Shown here one piece after another: positions 57,464 through 64,000 of a DNA stretch of 64,000 nucleotides (its first letter is position 1; every line of letters starts with the position of its first letter). The stretch lies in IMG/VR virus record IMGVR_UViG_3300050821_001198, positions 62,001 to 126,000 of that record; one strand, 5' to 3'. The stretch comes from a virus. The notes below the pieces were generated by a model. That model was given only the letters and a program-made list of their open reading frames with translations. It was not told the DNA's origin and did no database searches. The position numbers were made by a program, and so were the translations under genes.

Positions 57464-57696
57464 TGGGCTATCTACGGCGTCACTGTACCGCTATCTTCAG
57501 GTGTGGAATGCCCATGTCTGACACAGACGGTAACTACTACGAGGTTGGAGCGGCCCGTGTGCTTGATTGGGGAATCAGCGAGTCATGGTCGGGAGGCGGC
57601 TGGGTCCGTCTTGAGGGACACGGGAAAATGGCGCTAGCCGGTATCCTTGAGATGAGCGACCATTATCTCACCACCGCCCAGCGCTGGGGTAAGTAG
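57463..57696 (+). CDS. Small hypothetical protein (77 aa)
   Basis: 77 residues from ATG 57463 (TAATG). Contains Trp/Gly-rich WGISESWSGGGWVRLEG. Last gene of the plus-strand island, ending just before a bidirectional terminator. No family recognised. Confidence 0.6.
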   Translation: MGYLRRHCTAIFRCGMPMSDTDGNYYEVGAARVLDWGISESWSGGGWVRLEGHGKMALAGILEMSDHYLTTAQRWGK

Positions 57697-57697
57697 A

Positions 57698-57723
57698 AAA
57701 GGCCGCCCGTCAAGGCGGCCTTT
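57698..57723. terminator. Bidirectional intrinsic terminator
   Basis: AAA-GGCCGCC-CGTCAA-GGCGGCC-TTT: 7-bp GC stem flanked by A and T runs on both sides, between the convergent ends of the plus-strand island and the capsid gene. Should stop transcription in both directions. Confidence 0.85.
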
Positions 57724-57742
57724 CCTGGAACTTCTGTCCGGC

Positions 57743-58807
57743 TTAGTTGAGACCCGTGAGGCTCAGCTTCGACGGAGCGACTGCGCTGTTCGACTTGAGG
57801 ATTCGGGAGATCGCTCGGGGATTTAGCACAATCATGCCAACGAGTTCGTCCATGACCCAGCCCTTGTAGAACTGCTCCACGAGATGGTTCTCTTCAACGT
57901 CGAGCGAGTACATCACCGGGAAGACGCCGACGAACTCGGGCTCAGAGCAGAGGAAGATCTCACCCTGTGGGATGATGATGCTCTTCTGGATCTGGAACTC
58001 ACCGAACTTCGTGATCGTCCCGCCTGCGAATACCTCGTCCTTGAACCGGAAGCCGGTCACGTTGAGGTCCCACGAGTACAGGTCACGGATGTCCGCCGGG
58101 TGGGCGAGCACGCGCTTGGCCTCTAGCTGGTTGACTTCGATCTGCACGACGGCGTTGTAGAAGTCCACCGGCTCTAGGGGGTTACCTGAACCAATGAGGA
58201 TCGTCTGCTCCGGACCCTCTGACGCCTGTGTCAGAGAAGCGTTGCCGACGTTCTGGCCACCTGTTGCGCCTGTACCGGGAGTTCCGGCCTCACGCTGTGT
58301 GGCGAGATCCGTAATCGCACCCTCGAAGAGTAGGACCAGACGTGCGTCCTCCTGCTTCTGGATGGCCTGACGTGACTCGTCCTGTGCATACTCCACAGCG
58401 TTGACACGCAGGTAGTACAGGTCTTCCTTCTTGATCCGTGGGAACGTGGCCACACGGAACAACTGCGGGAATGCCTGCTTACCCTCGAACGGGGTAATCT
58501 GGATCTCTGAATCGGTCTGGTTGAGGATGTACGCCACACCTAGGTCGTCTAGGATGTCGTACGGCATGAGCGGACCGCGCTCCAGGGTGTCCTCCACGAG
58601 CACGTTGCGAACAATGCCCTCGTAGCGTAGACGGATCTGGATTGGACCGATCATTCCCTGACCGATTCGACGCATCGCATTCTGCTTGTCAGCAAGAATC
58701 GCCTCAAGGCGCTTGGCCTTCGATGCTTTGTTCAGCTTGGGAAGCTTCGAGAGCTTCTCTTCGTAGTCACCGGAGGCGACTGCCTTACGGCCTGTAAGTT
58801 CTAGCAT
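57743..58807 (-). CDS. Major capsid protein (HK97 fold)
   Basis: 354 residues, of the right size for an HK97-fold shell protein. A helical, Lys-rich N-terminus (about 1-50), then mixed alpha/beta with a loop region (ATDLATQREAGTPGTGATGG in part) and C-terminal MYSLDVEENHLVEQFYKGW. Located directly after a small head protein and near the maturation protease. Similar capsid proteins occur in Bxz1- and SPO1-like phages, from memory. Ends at the bidirectional terminator. Confidence 0.78.
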   Translation of the reverse strand: MLELTGRKAVASGDYEEKLSKLPKLNKASKAKRLEAILADKQNAMRRIGQGMIGPIQIRLRYEGIVRNVLVEDTLERGPLMPYDILDDLGVAYILNQTDSEIQITPFEGKQAFPQLFRVATFPRIKKEDLYYLRVNAVEYAQDESRQAIQKQEDARLVLLFEGAITDLATQREAGTPGTGATGGQNVGNASLTQASEGPEQTILIGSGNPLEPVDFYNAVVQIEVNQLEAKRVLAHPADIRDLYSWDLNVTGFRFKDEVFAGGTITKFGEFQIQKSIIIPQGEIFLCSEPEFVGVFPVMYSLDVEENHLVEQFYKGWVMDELVGMIVLNPRAISRILKSNSAVAPSKLSLTGLN

Positions 58808-58824
58808 TTCTGTCAGTACCTTTC

Positions 58825-59406
58825 TTAGACCAGTAGCCGGACGCGGATGACCTGAGCCGAATCACGCGAGACAAGCTGCGCGACAGGGATCTGGGTTGTG
58901 ACGGACGTGAGCGCACCCAGGCGACCATCGACACACGCATACAGGAGCACGGGGTTACCGGGCGTTGCAGCGGCAGCGGCGGAGGCTAGGTTGGCGACGT
59001 TCGACGTGCTCACGGTGCCGTCATTGAAGGCGGGTGCGAGCAGGGTGTAGACCGAACCAAATCCGTTCCATACACCGATATGTGCCTCGTCGCCTAGCTC
59101 ATCGAGGTTACCCCCGACAAAGTTGGCAAGCAGCCCGAACGGGGTCTCGACTGGCGAGGTCCCACCCGTGGCTAGCTGGAACACGTCATCGGTGGTGTTG
59201 CTGGTGTAGTCATGAACCATGACCTGACCGGGAACGAGTCCACCCTGGTACGTGAAGGCACCGTTGTAAGGAGACGTAAAGGTCGATCCTGAGGCTCCCA
59301 GCGAAGAATCCAGAGAACCTGCGTACGGCTGCGCGCGGAACTGGTTATAGTTCACACGAATCGTGCGCTTCTGGAACTTGTTTGAGAGAAATCGGAGTCG
59401 AAGCAT
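58825..59406 (-). CDS. Probable capsid decoration or stabilisation protein
   Basis: 193 residues, beta-rich, with Gly/Ser/Thr/Ala content; VNYNQFRAQPYAGSLD near the N-terminus and AQLVSRDSAQVIRVRLLV at the end. Transcribed just before the capsid gene, after a terminator, so the two form one unit. Function inferred from position. Ribosome binding site AGGAAG before ATG 59406. Confidence 0.58.
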   Translation of the reverse strand: MLRLRFLSNKFQKRTIRVNYNQFRAQPYAGSLDSSLGASGSTFTSPYNGAFTYQGGLVPGQVMVHDYTSNTTDDVFQLATGGTSPVETPFGLLANFVGGNLDELGDEAHIGVWNGFGSVYTLLAPAFNDGTVSTSNVANLASAAAAATPGNPVLLYACVDGRLGALTSVTTQIPVAQLVSRDSAQVIRVRLLV

Positions 59407-59563
59407 TTATCTTCCTAGTTCGATTGACAAAGCACGGTGCTGTGTCATCTATTCCAGCAATGCGACGGCCGATTGAAGTTAGTAGTCACCCCGGAAAAAT
59501 TGAGAGACCCATCTCTGGGTCCCTCAGTGGACTGCGGTTACTAGCAAAAGCTAGTAGAGGTTC
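59407..59563 (-). other. Intergenic control region between protease and capsid unit
   Basis: Contains the terminator at 59493-59525 and a tail of about 85 bp before the decoration gene. A promoter is expected in those 85 bp because the upstream transcript should end at the terminator, but no clear -35/-10 pair was found by eye. Confidence 0.5.
59493..59525 (-). terminator. Intrinsic terminator downstream of the protease gene
   Basis: On the minus strand GAGGGACCC-AGAGAT-GGGTCTCTC followed by AATTTTT: a 9-bp stem with one mismatch and a U-tract. Separates the maturation protease transcript from the capsid unit. Confidence 0.78.
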
Positions 59564-62500
59564 TTACATGAACGTTGCGGCGTCATCCTCGCCCGGGAGC
59601 TTCACGTCGTACGGGTTCTCCGCACTGTTCGGCTCCACCTGGCTAGCGGTCTTCGCCTGAGCAAAGCTCGGGACGCGAGATGCGACCTTTGCCTGCTTGC
59701 CGAGACCGGCTGTCTTGATGCGTGCCACATACTCCATGCCGATCTTGCAGGCGATGGGGTCCTGACCCTCTAGCTCAGCGATGCGGACGAACTTGTCTTC
59801 CTCGGTGAGTAGACCGGCCTTGACCTCTGCGTCCGCTAGCTTGAAGGCTGCGTACATGTGGGCGCTGGAACCTTTGGTGACTCCACCCTCTGACGGGTAG
59901 ACCTCACTTGGGGTAACAGGGTCCTGCTGCTTGTTGACACCATTGCCGTCTGTCCCGCTCCATGTCTTGGTCGGGCCTGAGTTATTGCTCGGGCTCGTGA
60001 CATGATCGAGCACGTCAACGCGCTCGTCTGCCTTGAACGACGGATCGATGGGCTCGTTGCCCTGCTGTGCCCCGCCACCGGCTAGGCCACCGTCGTCCTT
60101 GGGGAAGACGCCATCGTCGTGGGACTTCTTGACACCCTGGTCAGAGGCGGGCCATGGCTCGTCAGTGACAGGGGACTGCTGTCCGAGGGAGTCGCCGTAT
60201 CCGTCGTTCCAAGTCCGCGTCGGGCCTGAGCCGTCAGTGGTCTTGTCCGAATTGAATCCGGCGTCGTCCGGACCGCTTGAGTCCGGTAGGGTCTCGTGAC
60301 TATCGGCGGCGACATCGCTGTCCACTCCACCGTGGTCGAGAACATTCACCTGGCTGTCAGCCTTTGATGCCTGTTCGTTTGAAGCTTCATCGACCCCACC
60401 CGTGCCCGTTACATCGACCTGAGTCTTGGGCTTAGCGGCGTCAGGAGCTTGTGCTGTAGCGTCAGCGGTCTTATCCATTGGTTCTCCTGTGTTAGTTATA
60501 GCCCCCGCAACAGCAATAAAGTCTGCTGCGGTGCGAACGGATGAGGTAACAGCGGTAGCCTGATCCGAAAGGATCTTCTCATCAGGCTCATTCGTGGCGG
60601 GCTTCGAGCCAGAACGGATCGGCACTTCAACAGTGTTGATCCTTCCTGCTTCGACTGAGCGCCACCTTGAGGCCATATCACCTGTTACATGTGAGACTGG
60701 CCCAAGATTCTGGGTACGTGTTGGTGGCGGAGTTGGAGGATTGGTCTGATCCTGTAGCTCCGACTGCTCCTTAGGGATGGCTGGAGGCTGCACGGGCGCA
60801 TCCTCACCATGGAGGCGATTCTGCACGTTCTCGTGCGCCTTTTCGATGTCTGGATTACCCATTCCCTCTGGAGGACGAACGGTGTGACAGACATCGCACT
60901 CTTCGCCATCCATCTCTGCGCCGCATGTGGGGCAAGTGATAGGGGCCTGAAGTGTATCGATTGGCGAAGGTGCCGACTCAAGGTCAAACTGAGGAATCTG
61001 ACCCATGGCGTCCGCGACCTTCTGAGCGGTCTTGGCGATTACTTCCTTCTTGAGACCGCTCTGAGTGAGGAAGTTGCGAAGGGCGTCTGTGTCACCGGAA
61101 GCCTTAGCTCGGGCGAATGCCTTGGTGAGAATGAAGTCACGCTTCTCTGGGTCGTTGATCCACGCCCATGGGATCTTGGGATCGGCCACGGCGCTGGGAG
61201 CCTCGTCTAGCTCGGCCTGGATGTCTTCGACACCCTCTGCCTCCTTACGGGCTCCCTGGTGAACGGGACCGAGATCAGCGGGCCTATCAACTAGGCCCCA
61301 CGGCGATCCATCAAGGTTGATGTTCGGCTCGTTCTGGTAGTAGGGCTCGTCAGTATCATCGGGGCCGATCTGAGCAGGGGCATGAGCGCCATCCCCGCCC
61401 GTCTGAATCTGCTTGCCATCGATGACCCCGCAGTTCTGACAGAATCCGGACCCGTTGTTCGTGGAGTATTCAGCGTTGTGATCGCCACAGTGAGGGCACG
61501 GTACTTTTAGTACGGCCGCCGTATGTGCGACAGGCATCCCGAACTGACCGCCACCAGCGGGCTCAGTCATAGCCGGGTCCCCGCTCTGCCCGCCAGCCTG
61601 AGTGCCCATGGGAATGTAACCGAGGCCACGGCACTCCGGACACAATCCGCCTTGGAAGACCTTGGCACCGTGACACATGGGACACACTTCCGATCCGGCT
61701 GGCGGATTGTTGGCGTTGGGGTCGGTGGCCATACCCGGATCGGGCGGCGCGATACCCATATCCGCCTCCTTCTCGACTGACGCACGGATCTCACGGGTGA
61801 GAGCGGTCTCGTCGGCAGGATCGAACACGGCCGAAATCTCAAAGAACTGAACGCCCTCGCAAAACTCATAGGAACGCTTAGAGGTCTTGCGGCCGGTCTT
61901 GGGGTCATGGTAGTCCCAATGAGCACCCTTCATGGCGATGTGCTTGCAGAACTCGTCGGGAGAGGTTGCCACGTTGGCACAGTGAGAGCACACTGAGCGC
62001 TCCACGTTGGCTCCCATGGAGAACCCGTCGATTCCCCGGCTTGAGTCCTGAGACCCATCGATGATCGCCTGAGCAAGCTTGGGGAAGCTCTTGGCGTCAA
62101 CCTCTAGAAGTAGCTCAACCCACGTTGCGGGTTTGAAGGAAGGATGACAGTCGGCCGTCTTGTAGTACGGATCGTCCGTCTGGGGCTCGACATGGAGGCG
62201 GGCATCAACGATTACCCCGCGAGCCCGTTGCGGGTTAGAGTTGTTGTGGTCAACGAAGATTGGCTTCCCTAGGAAGCTAGAGAAGCCGTAACGATTGTCC
62301 TCGGACGCCTCAACGGTGAACCCATTGCCAGACGCGAGACGGCTGTCACCGATGATTGAATGATCACCCGCAAGCTCGACTGAAGGCCAAGCGTCGTGGT
62401 TCTTGTTCACTCGCGAACTAATCGCCCGGATACGCGCATAGAGGTAACCATCCTCTGTCCGGTAGTCCTCGTACGAAGACACGAGATCCAGGTTGGCCGT

Positions 62501-62575
62501 CTTCTGTTGGGTCGCAGATCCCTTGAGATCTAGAATCTCCTGAACTTCGACCGTGGCGTAGCGAGTGAATCCCAT
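59564..62575 (-). CDS. Capsid maturation protease with zinc ribbons and long scaffold-like tail
   Basis: 1003 residues from ATG 62575 (TTG 62581 possible). N-terminal about 270 residues look like the herpes/HK97-type serine protease: FVDHNNS (catalytic His) and DGFSMGAN (catalytic Ser). Four zinc-binding Cys clusters follow: CSHC...C, CPMCHG...CPECRG, CPHC...CQNCG, CPTCG...CDVC. The last half is acidic, disordered and partly duplicated (residues 743-818 and 853-901), with a helical end. Very large for this enzyme; the tail may serve as scaffold. Confidence 0.72.
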   Translation of the reverse strand: MGFTRYATVEVQEILDLKGSATQQKTANLDLVSSYEDYRTEDGYLYARIRAISSRVNKNHDAWPSVELAGDHSIIGDSRLASGNGFTVEASEDNRYGFSSFLGKPIFVDHNNSNPQRARGVIVDARLHVEPQTDDPYYKTADCHPSFKPATWVELLLEVDAKSFPKLAQAIIDGSQDSSRGIDGFSMGANVERSVCSHCANVATSPDEFCKHIAMKGAHWDYHDPKTGRKTSKRSYEFCEGVQFFEISAVFDPADETALTREIRASVEKEADMGIAPPDPGMATDPNANNPPAGSEVCPMCHGAKVFQGGLCPECRGLGYIPMGTQAGGQSGDPAMTEPAGGGQFGMPVAHTAAVLKVPCPHCGDHNAEYSTNNGSGFCQNCGVIDGKQIQTGGDGAHAPAQIGPDDTDEPYYQNEPNINLDGSPWGLVDRPADLGPVHQGARKEAEGVEDIQAELDEAPSAVADPKIPWAWINDPEKRDFILTKAFARAKASGDTDALRNFLTQSGLKKEVIAKTAQKVADAMGQIPQFDLESAPSPIDTLQAPITCPTCGAEMDGEECDVCHTVRPPEGMGNPDIEKAHENVQNRLHGEDAPVQPPAIPKEQSELQDQTNPPTPPPTRTQNLGPVSHVTGDMASRWRSVEAGRINTVEVPIRSGSKPATNEPDEKILSDQATAVTSSVRTAADFIAVAGAITNTGEPMDKTADATAQAPDAAKPKTQVDVTGTGGVDEASNEQASKADSQVNVLDHGGVDSDVAADSHETLPDSSGPDDAGFNSDKTTDGSGPTRTWNDGYGDSLGQQSPVTDEPWPASDQGVKKSHDDGVFPKDDGGLAGGGAQQGNEPIDPSFKADERVDVLDHVTSPSNNSGPTKTWSGTDGNGVNKQQDPVTPSEVYPSEGGVTKGSSAHMYAAFKLADAEVKAGLLTEEDKFVRIAELEGQDPIACKIGMEYVARIKTAGLGKQAKVASRVPSFAQAKTASQVEPNSAENPYDVKLPGEDDAATFM
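59870..60349 (-). repeat. Imperfect internal duplication in the protease tail
   Basis: Two related units: V(N/D)VLDH, then SGPT(R/K)TW, then QQ.PVT.E..P....GV.K. The first copy carries extra sequence. The order of all three motifs is the same in both copies. Confidence 0.55.
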
Positions 62576-62615
62576 TGTCAAATTTTATCTGGGCGCTCCC
62601 AGATGGAGATGAGTG

Positions 62616-63524
62616 CTAACTCGTCGGAGCGGTGCCGACAAGTGAGATGAACTTCTCTAGGTCGGCGTCGTTGTAACCCTGGAGCGTGTCCCCTGTGACC
62701 TCGTTGTATCGCTCTGGCGTAATGTAGGCCCAAGCCTCGTCGCAGTAGGTCTGGATGAACTGGTTGGTCATCATCTGACGCTTCCCCCAGGTAACACATG
62801 TCCATGCGCTAGAAACGGGGTGTCCGACGAGCGGGATGTAGTGGCCGCCTTCAATCTGAGCGCCGTTGACCACCGACCAGATCTGTCCAGCATTGAACTG
62901 ATCCATAGCGGACCCAGGGAAGTTGATCCCGATGCCGACGCACTCGAAGAGCCAAAGAGCTTCCCAGAGATCTTGTAGGTTGGTCGGTTCGAGAGCGACG
63001 TAGACACCGACCTTGTGCGTCTGCCCAGAGGCATCCAGAAGCCCCTTGGTGGCACGCCACTGTAGAACGTCCCGGACCTGTGACCCCTGATCATTAGAGG
63101 CGCTGAGATCCTGTGCGCTCTTGAGCCCTAGATATTCTGCATACTGATTGGCGATGTTCAGGCATGTGAACTTGGCTACGGTGCGCCCGCCGTTCTTGTC
63201 AGTAGTCATTGTCTCGTGTCCGGGACCCGACCAAGCGCAACATCCGACACCGTTGTAGGCGTACCACGATGAAGGGATCGTATTGTCATCGCAAGGACCA
63301 TTCGCGTACATCCCCCAACCGGGCCACACTCCGCCGGGGAACTCGGTACCGTAGCCGCCATGAGGGTTAGGGATGCTCGGAAGCGCTGCGTCGTCGCGAA
63401 TCTCGCAGATGCTCTTGGCCTTCTGATGGATAGCGGAGCTATCCTGCTTGAGATTCGTCCAGCGGATGTCGCGGTTGTCGTAGGTAGCCGGGAGCTTACC
63501 TAGCTTGTAAATGAAGTCACTCAC
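62616..63524 (-). CDS. Papain-like cysteine peptidase family protein
   Basis: 302 residues, GTG start directly after the upstream stop. Starts PATYDNRDIRW, then NGVGCCAWSGPGHETM (candidate catalytic Cys), FPGSAMDQFNAGQIW, EGGHYIPLVGHP (candidate His) and VTWGKRQMMTNQF (candidate Asn/Asp region). The pattern matches a papain-like (C1A) family I recall from phages and actinobacterial prophages. May be a virion-associated protease or a non-catalytic structural fold. Between portal-side genes and the maturation protease. Confidence 0.7.
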   Translation of the reverse strand: MSDFIYKLGKLPATYDNRDIRWTNLKQDSSAIHQKAKSICEIRDDAALPSIPNPHGGYGTEFPGGVWPGWGMYANGPCDDNTIPSSWYAYNGVGCCAWSGPGHETMTTDKNGGRTVAKFTCLNIANQYAEYLGLKSAQDLSASNDQGSQVRDVLQWRATKGLLDASGQTHKVGVYVALEPTNLQDLWEALWLFECVGIGINFPGSAMDQFNAGQIWSVVNGAQIEGGHYIPLVGHPVSSAWTCVTWGKRQMMTNQFIQTYCDEAWAYITPERYNEVTGDTLQGYNDADLEKFISLVGTAPTS

Positions 63525-63719
63525 TTACATTCCAGCTTCCGTGATGTCTGCGCGAAGATCGTCCGCCAGATCAGCTTGTAGGTCGTAAGTCAACGACTTG
63601 AAGGTGCTCTTGATCGCACGCTCCTGTTGGGCCGGTAGACCCCAAGACTCGATCATCCCAAGCATACGCCCACGAAGGTTGTCCATGCCCTTATCGAGCC
63701 GTGTGACAGACCTGGGCAT
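63525..63719 (-). CDS. Small helical head-region protein (64 aa)
   Basis: 64 residues, all-helical, with a conserved-looking centre (MIESWGLPAQQERAIKSTFK). ATG overlaps the upstream stop as TAATG and the GTG of the next gene follows directly. No family recognised. Confidence 0.62.
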   Translation of the reverse strand: MPRSVTRLDKGMDNLRGRMLGMIESWGLPAQQERAIKSTFKSLTYDLQADLADDLRADITEAGM

Positions 63720-64000
63720 TACGCCCTCGTAAGTTCAGCAACGAAGGTACCATCGTCCTGTGGGACAAGCTGGGTGACCTTGTAGCCGCGAGGGCTGAAC
63801 TCTGCCGTAAGCTCGGTGTGTGCCTCTAGGGCGGTCATACCGACTGAACTCTGAAGTTGGAACGTGTCCTTTGTACCGGCTGACACAGAGCTAGGCGTCT
63901 GTGATCCCTGCATACCTGCTGAGCCCGGACCCGGCGGCATACCGGGGGGCGCTGAGGTAGTGGGGGCACCGCCGGGAAGTCCTGCGTTGCCACCGGCCGA
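63719..64000 (-). CDS. C-terminal end of a larger protein, cut by window edge
   Basis: The frame is open to the window edge, so ATG 63940 is probably internal. The visible 94 residues are Gly/Pro/Ala-rich (low complexity) for the first half, then a small beta domain (YKVTQLVPQDDGTFVAELTRA). Upstream of the maturation protease block, a portal protein tail is one possibility, but nothing seen proves it. Confidence 0.5.
   Translation of the reverse strand, partial: SAGGNAGLPGGAPTTSAPPGMPPGPGSAGMQGSQTPSSVSAGTKDTFQLQSSVGMTALEAHTELTAEFSPRGYKVTQLVPQDDGTFVAELTRA

Noticed and set aside
1-64000. tRNA genes, integrase and attachment sites
   Set aside because: No cloverleaf, no tyrosine or serine recombinase motifs and no repeat suitable as att site were recognised in this window.

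Overview
The window is part of the genome of a large tailed bacteriophage with a contractile (myovirus) tail. It carries a tail sheath, tail tube, baseplate J-like and gp25-like proteins, a tape measure protein, an HK97-type capsid and maturation protease, and a near-complete phage replication and recombination set. Several features suggest an actinobacterial host: a monomeric B12-dependent ribonucleotide reductase, a DnaE-type polymerase, a helicase intein of the class first described in mycobacteriophages, and several apparently leaderless transcripts. The gene content recalls Bxz1-like myoviruses, but this rests on gene content alone and the host genus cannot be read from the sequence. No tRNA, rRNA or CRISPR array was recognised.

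Layout. (1) 1-2300, minus strand: class II ribonucleotide reductase, cut by the window edge, behind a roughly 330-nt structured leader and a strong promoter that contains an inverted repeat. (2) 2304-21419, plus strand: replication and recombination genes packed with ATGA/TAATG overlaps. These are small and zinc-finger proteins, a P-loop kinase-like protein, DnaC-like loader, DnaB-like helicase with an intein, primase, ssDNA-binding-like protein, RNase H, DnaE polymerase, RecA, resolvase-like and Cas4/RecB-like nucleases, RuvC-like resolvase, a sigma region 4-like protein and a SNF2-type helicase. (3) 21579-25263, minus strand: a GC-rich, compositionally distinct cassette with a glycine-rich tail fibre, an unknown protein and a 31-residue lipoprotein. 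(4) 25287-50214, minus strand: tail, baseplate, tape measure, tail chaperones, tube, sheath and head-tail connector genes. (5) 52603-55288, 57743-59406 and 59564-64000, minus strand: head-associated genes, including the major capsid protein, a large maturation protease and a papain-like protein.

Three plus-strand islands interrupt the minus-strand structural genes: 43524-43742 (membrane protein), 50271-52632 (soluble FtsH-like protease and phosphatase) and 55404-57696 (glycosyltransferase, dCMP deaminase-like and small proteins). Each starts with its own extended -10 promoter, spaced so that the transcript should begin at or just before the start codon. The SWIM-finger gene at 2612 has the same arrangement. 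Two other promoters (nrdJ at 2245-2273 and the ssDNA-binding-like gene at 9390-9419) share a different motif, TTGACA..TACAGTAAC. A bidirectional terminator at 57698 and a minus-strand terminator at 59493 bracket the capsid transcription unit.

Most starts were chosen from Shine-Dalgarno spacing and from stop/start overlaps, so some differ from the longest open frame. Functional calls come from motifs and gene order read by eye; no database search was run.
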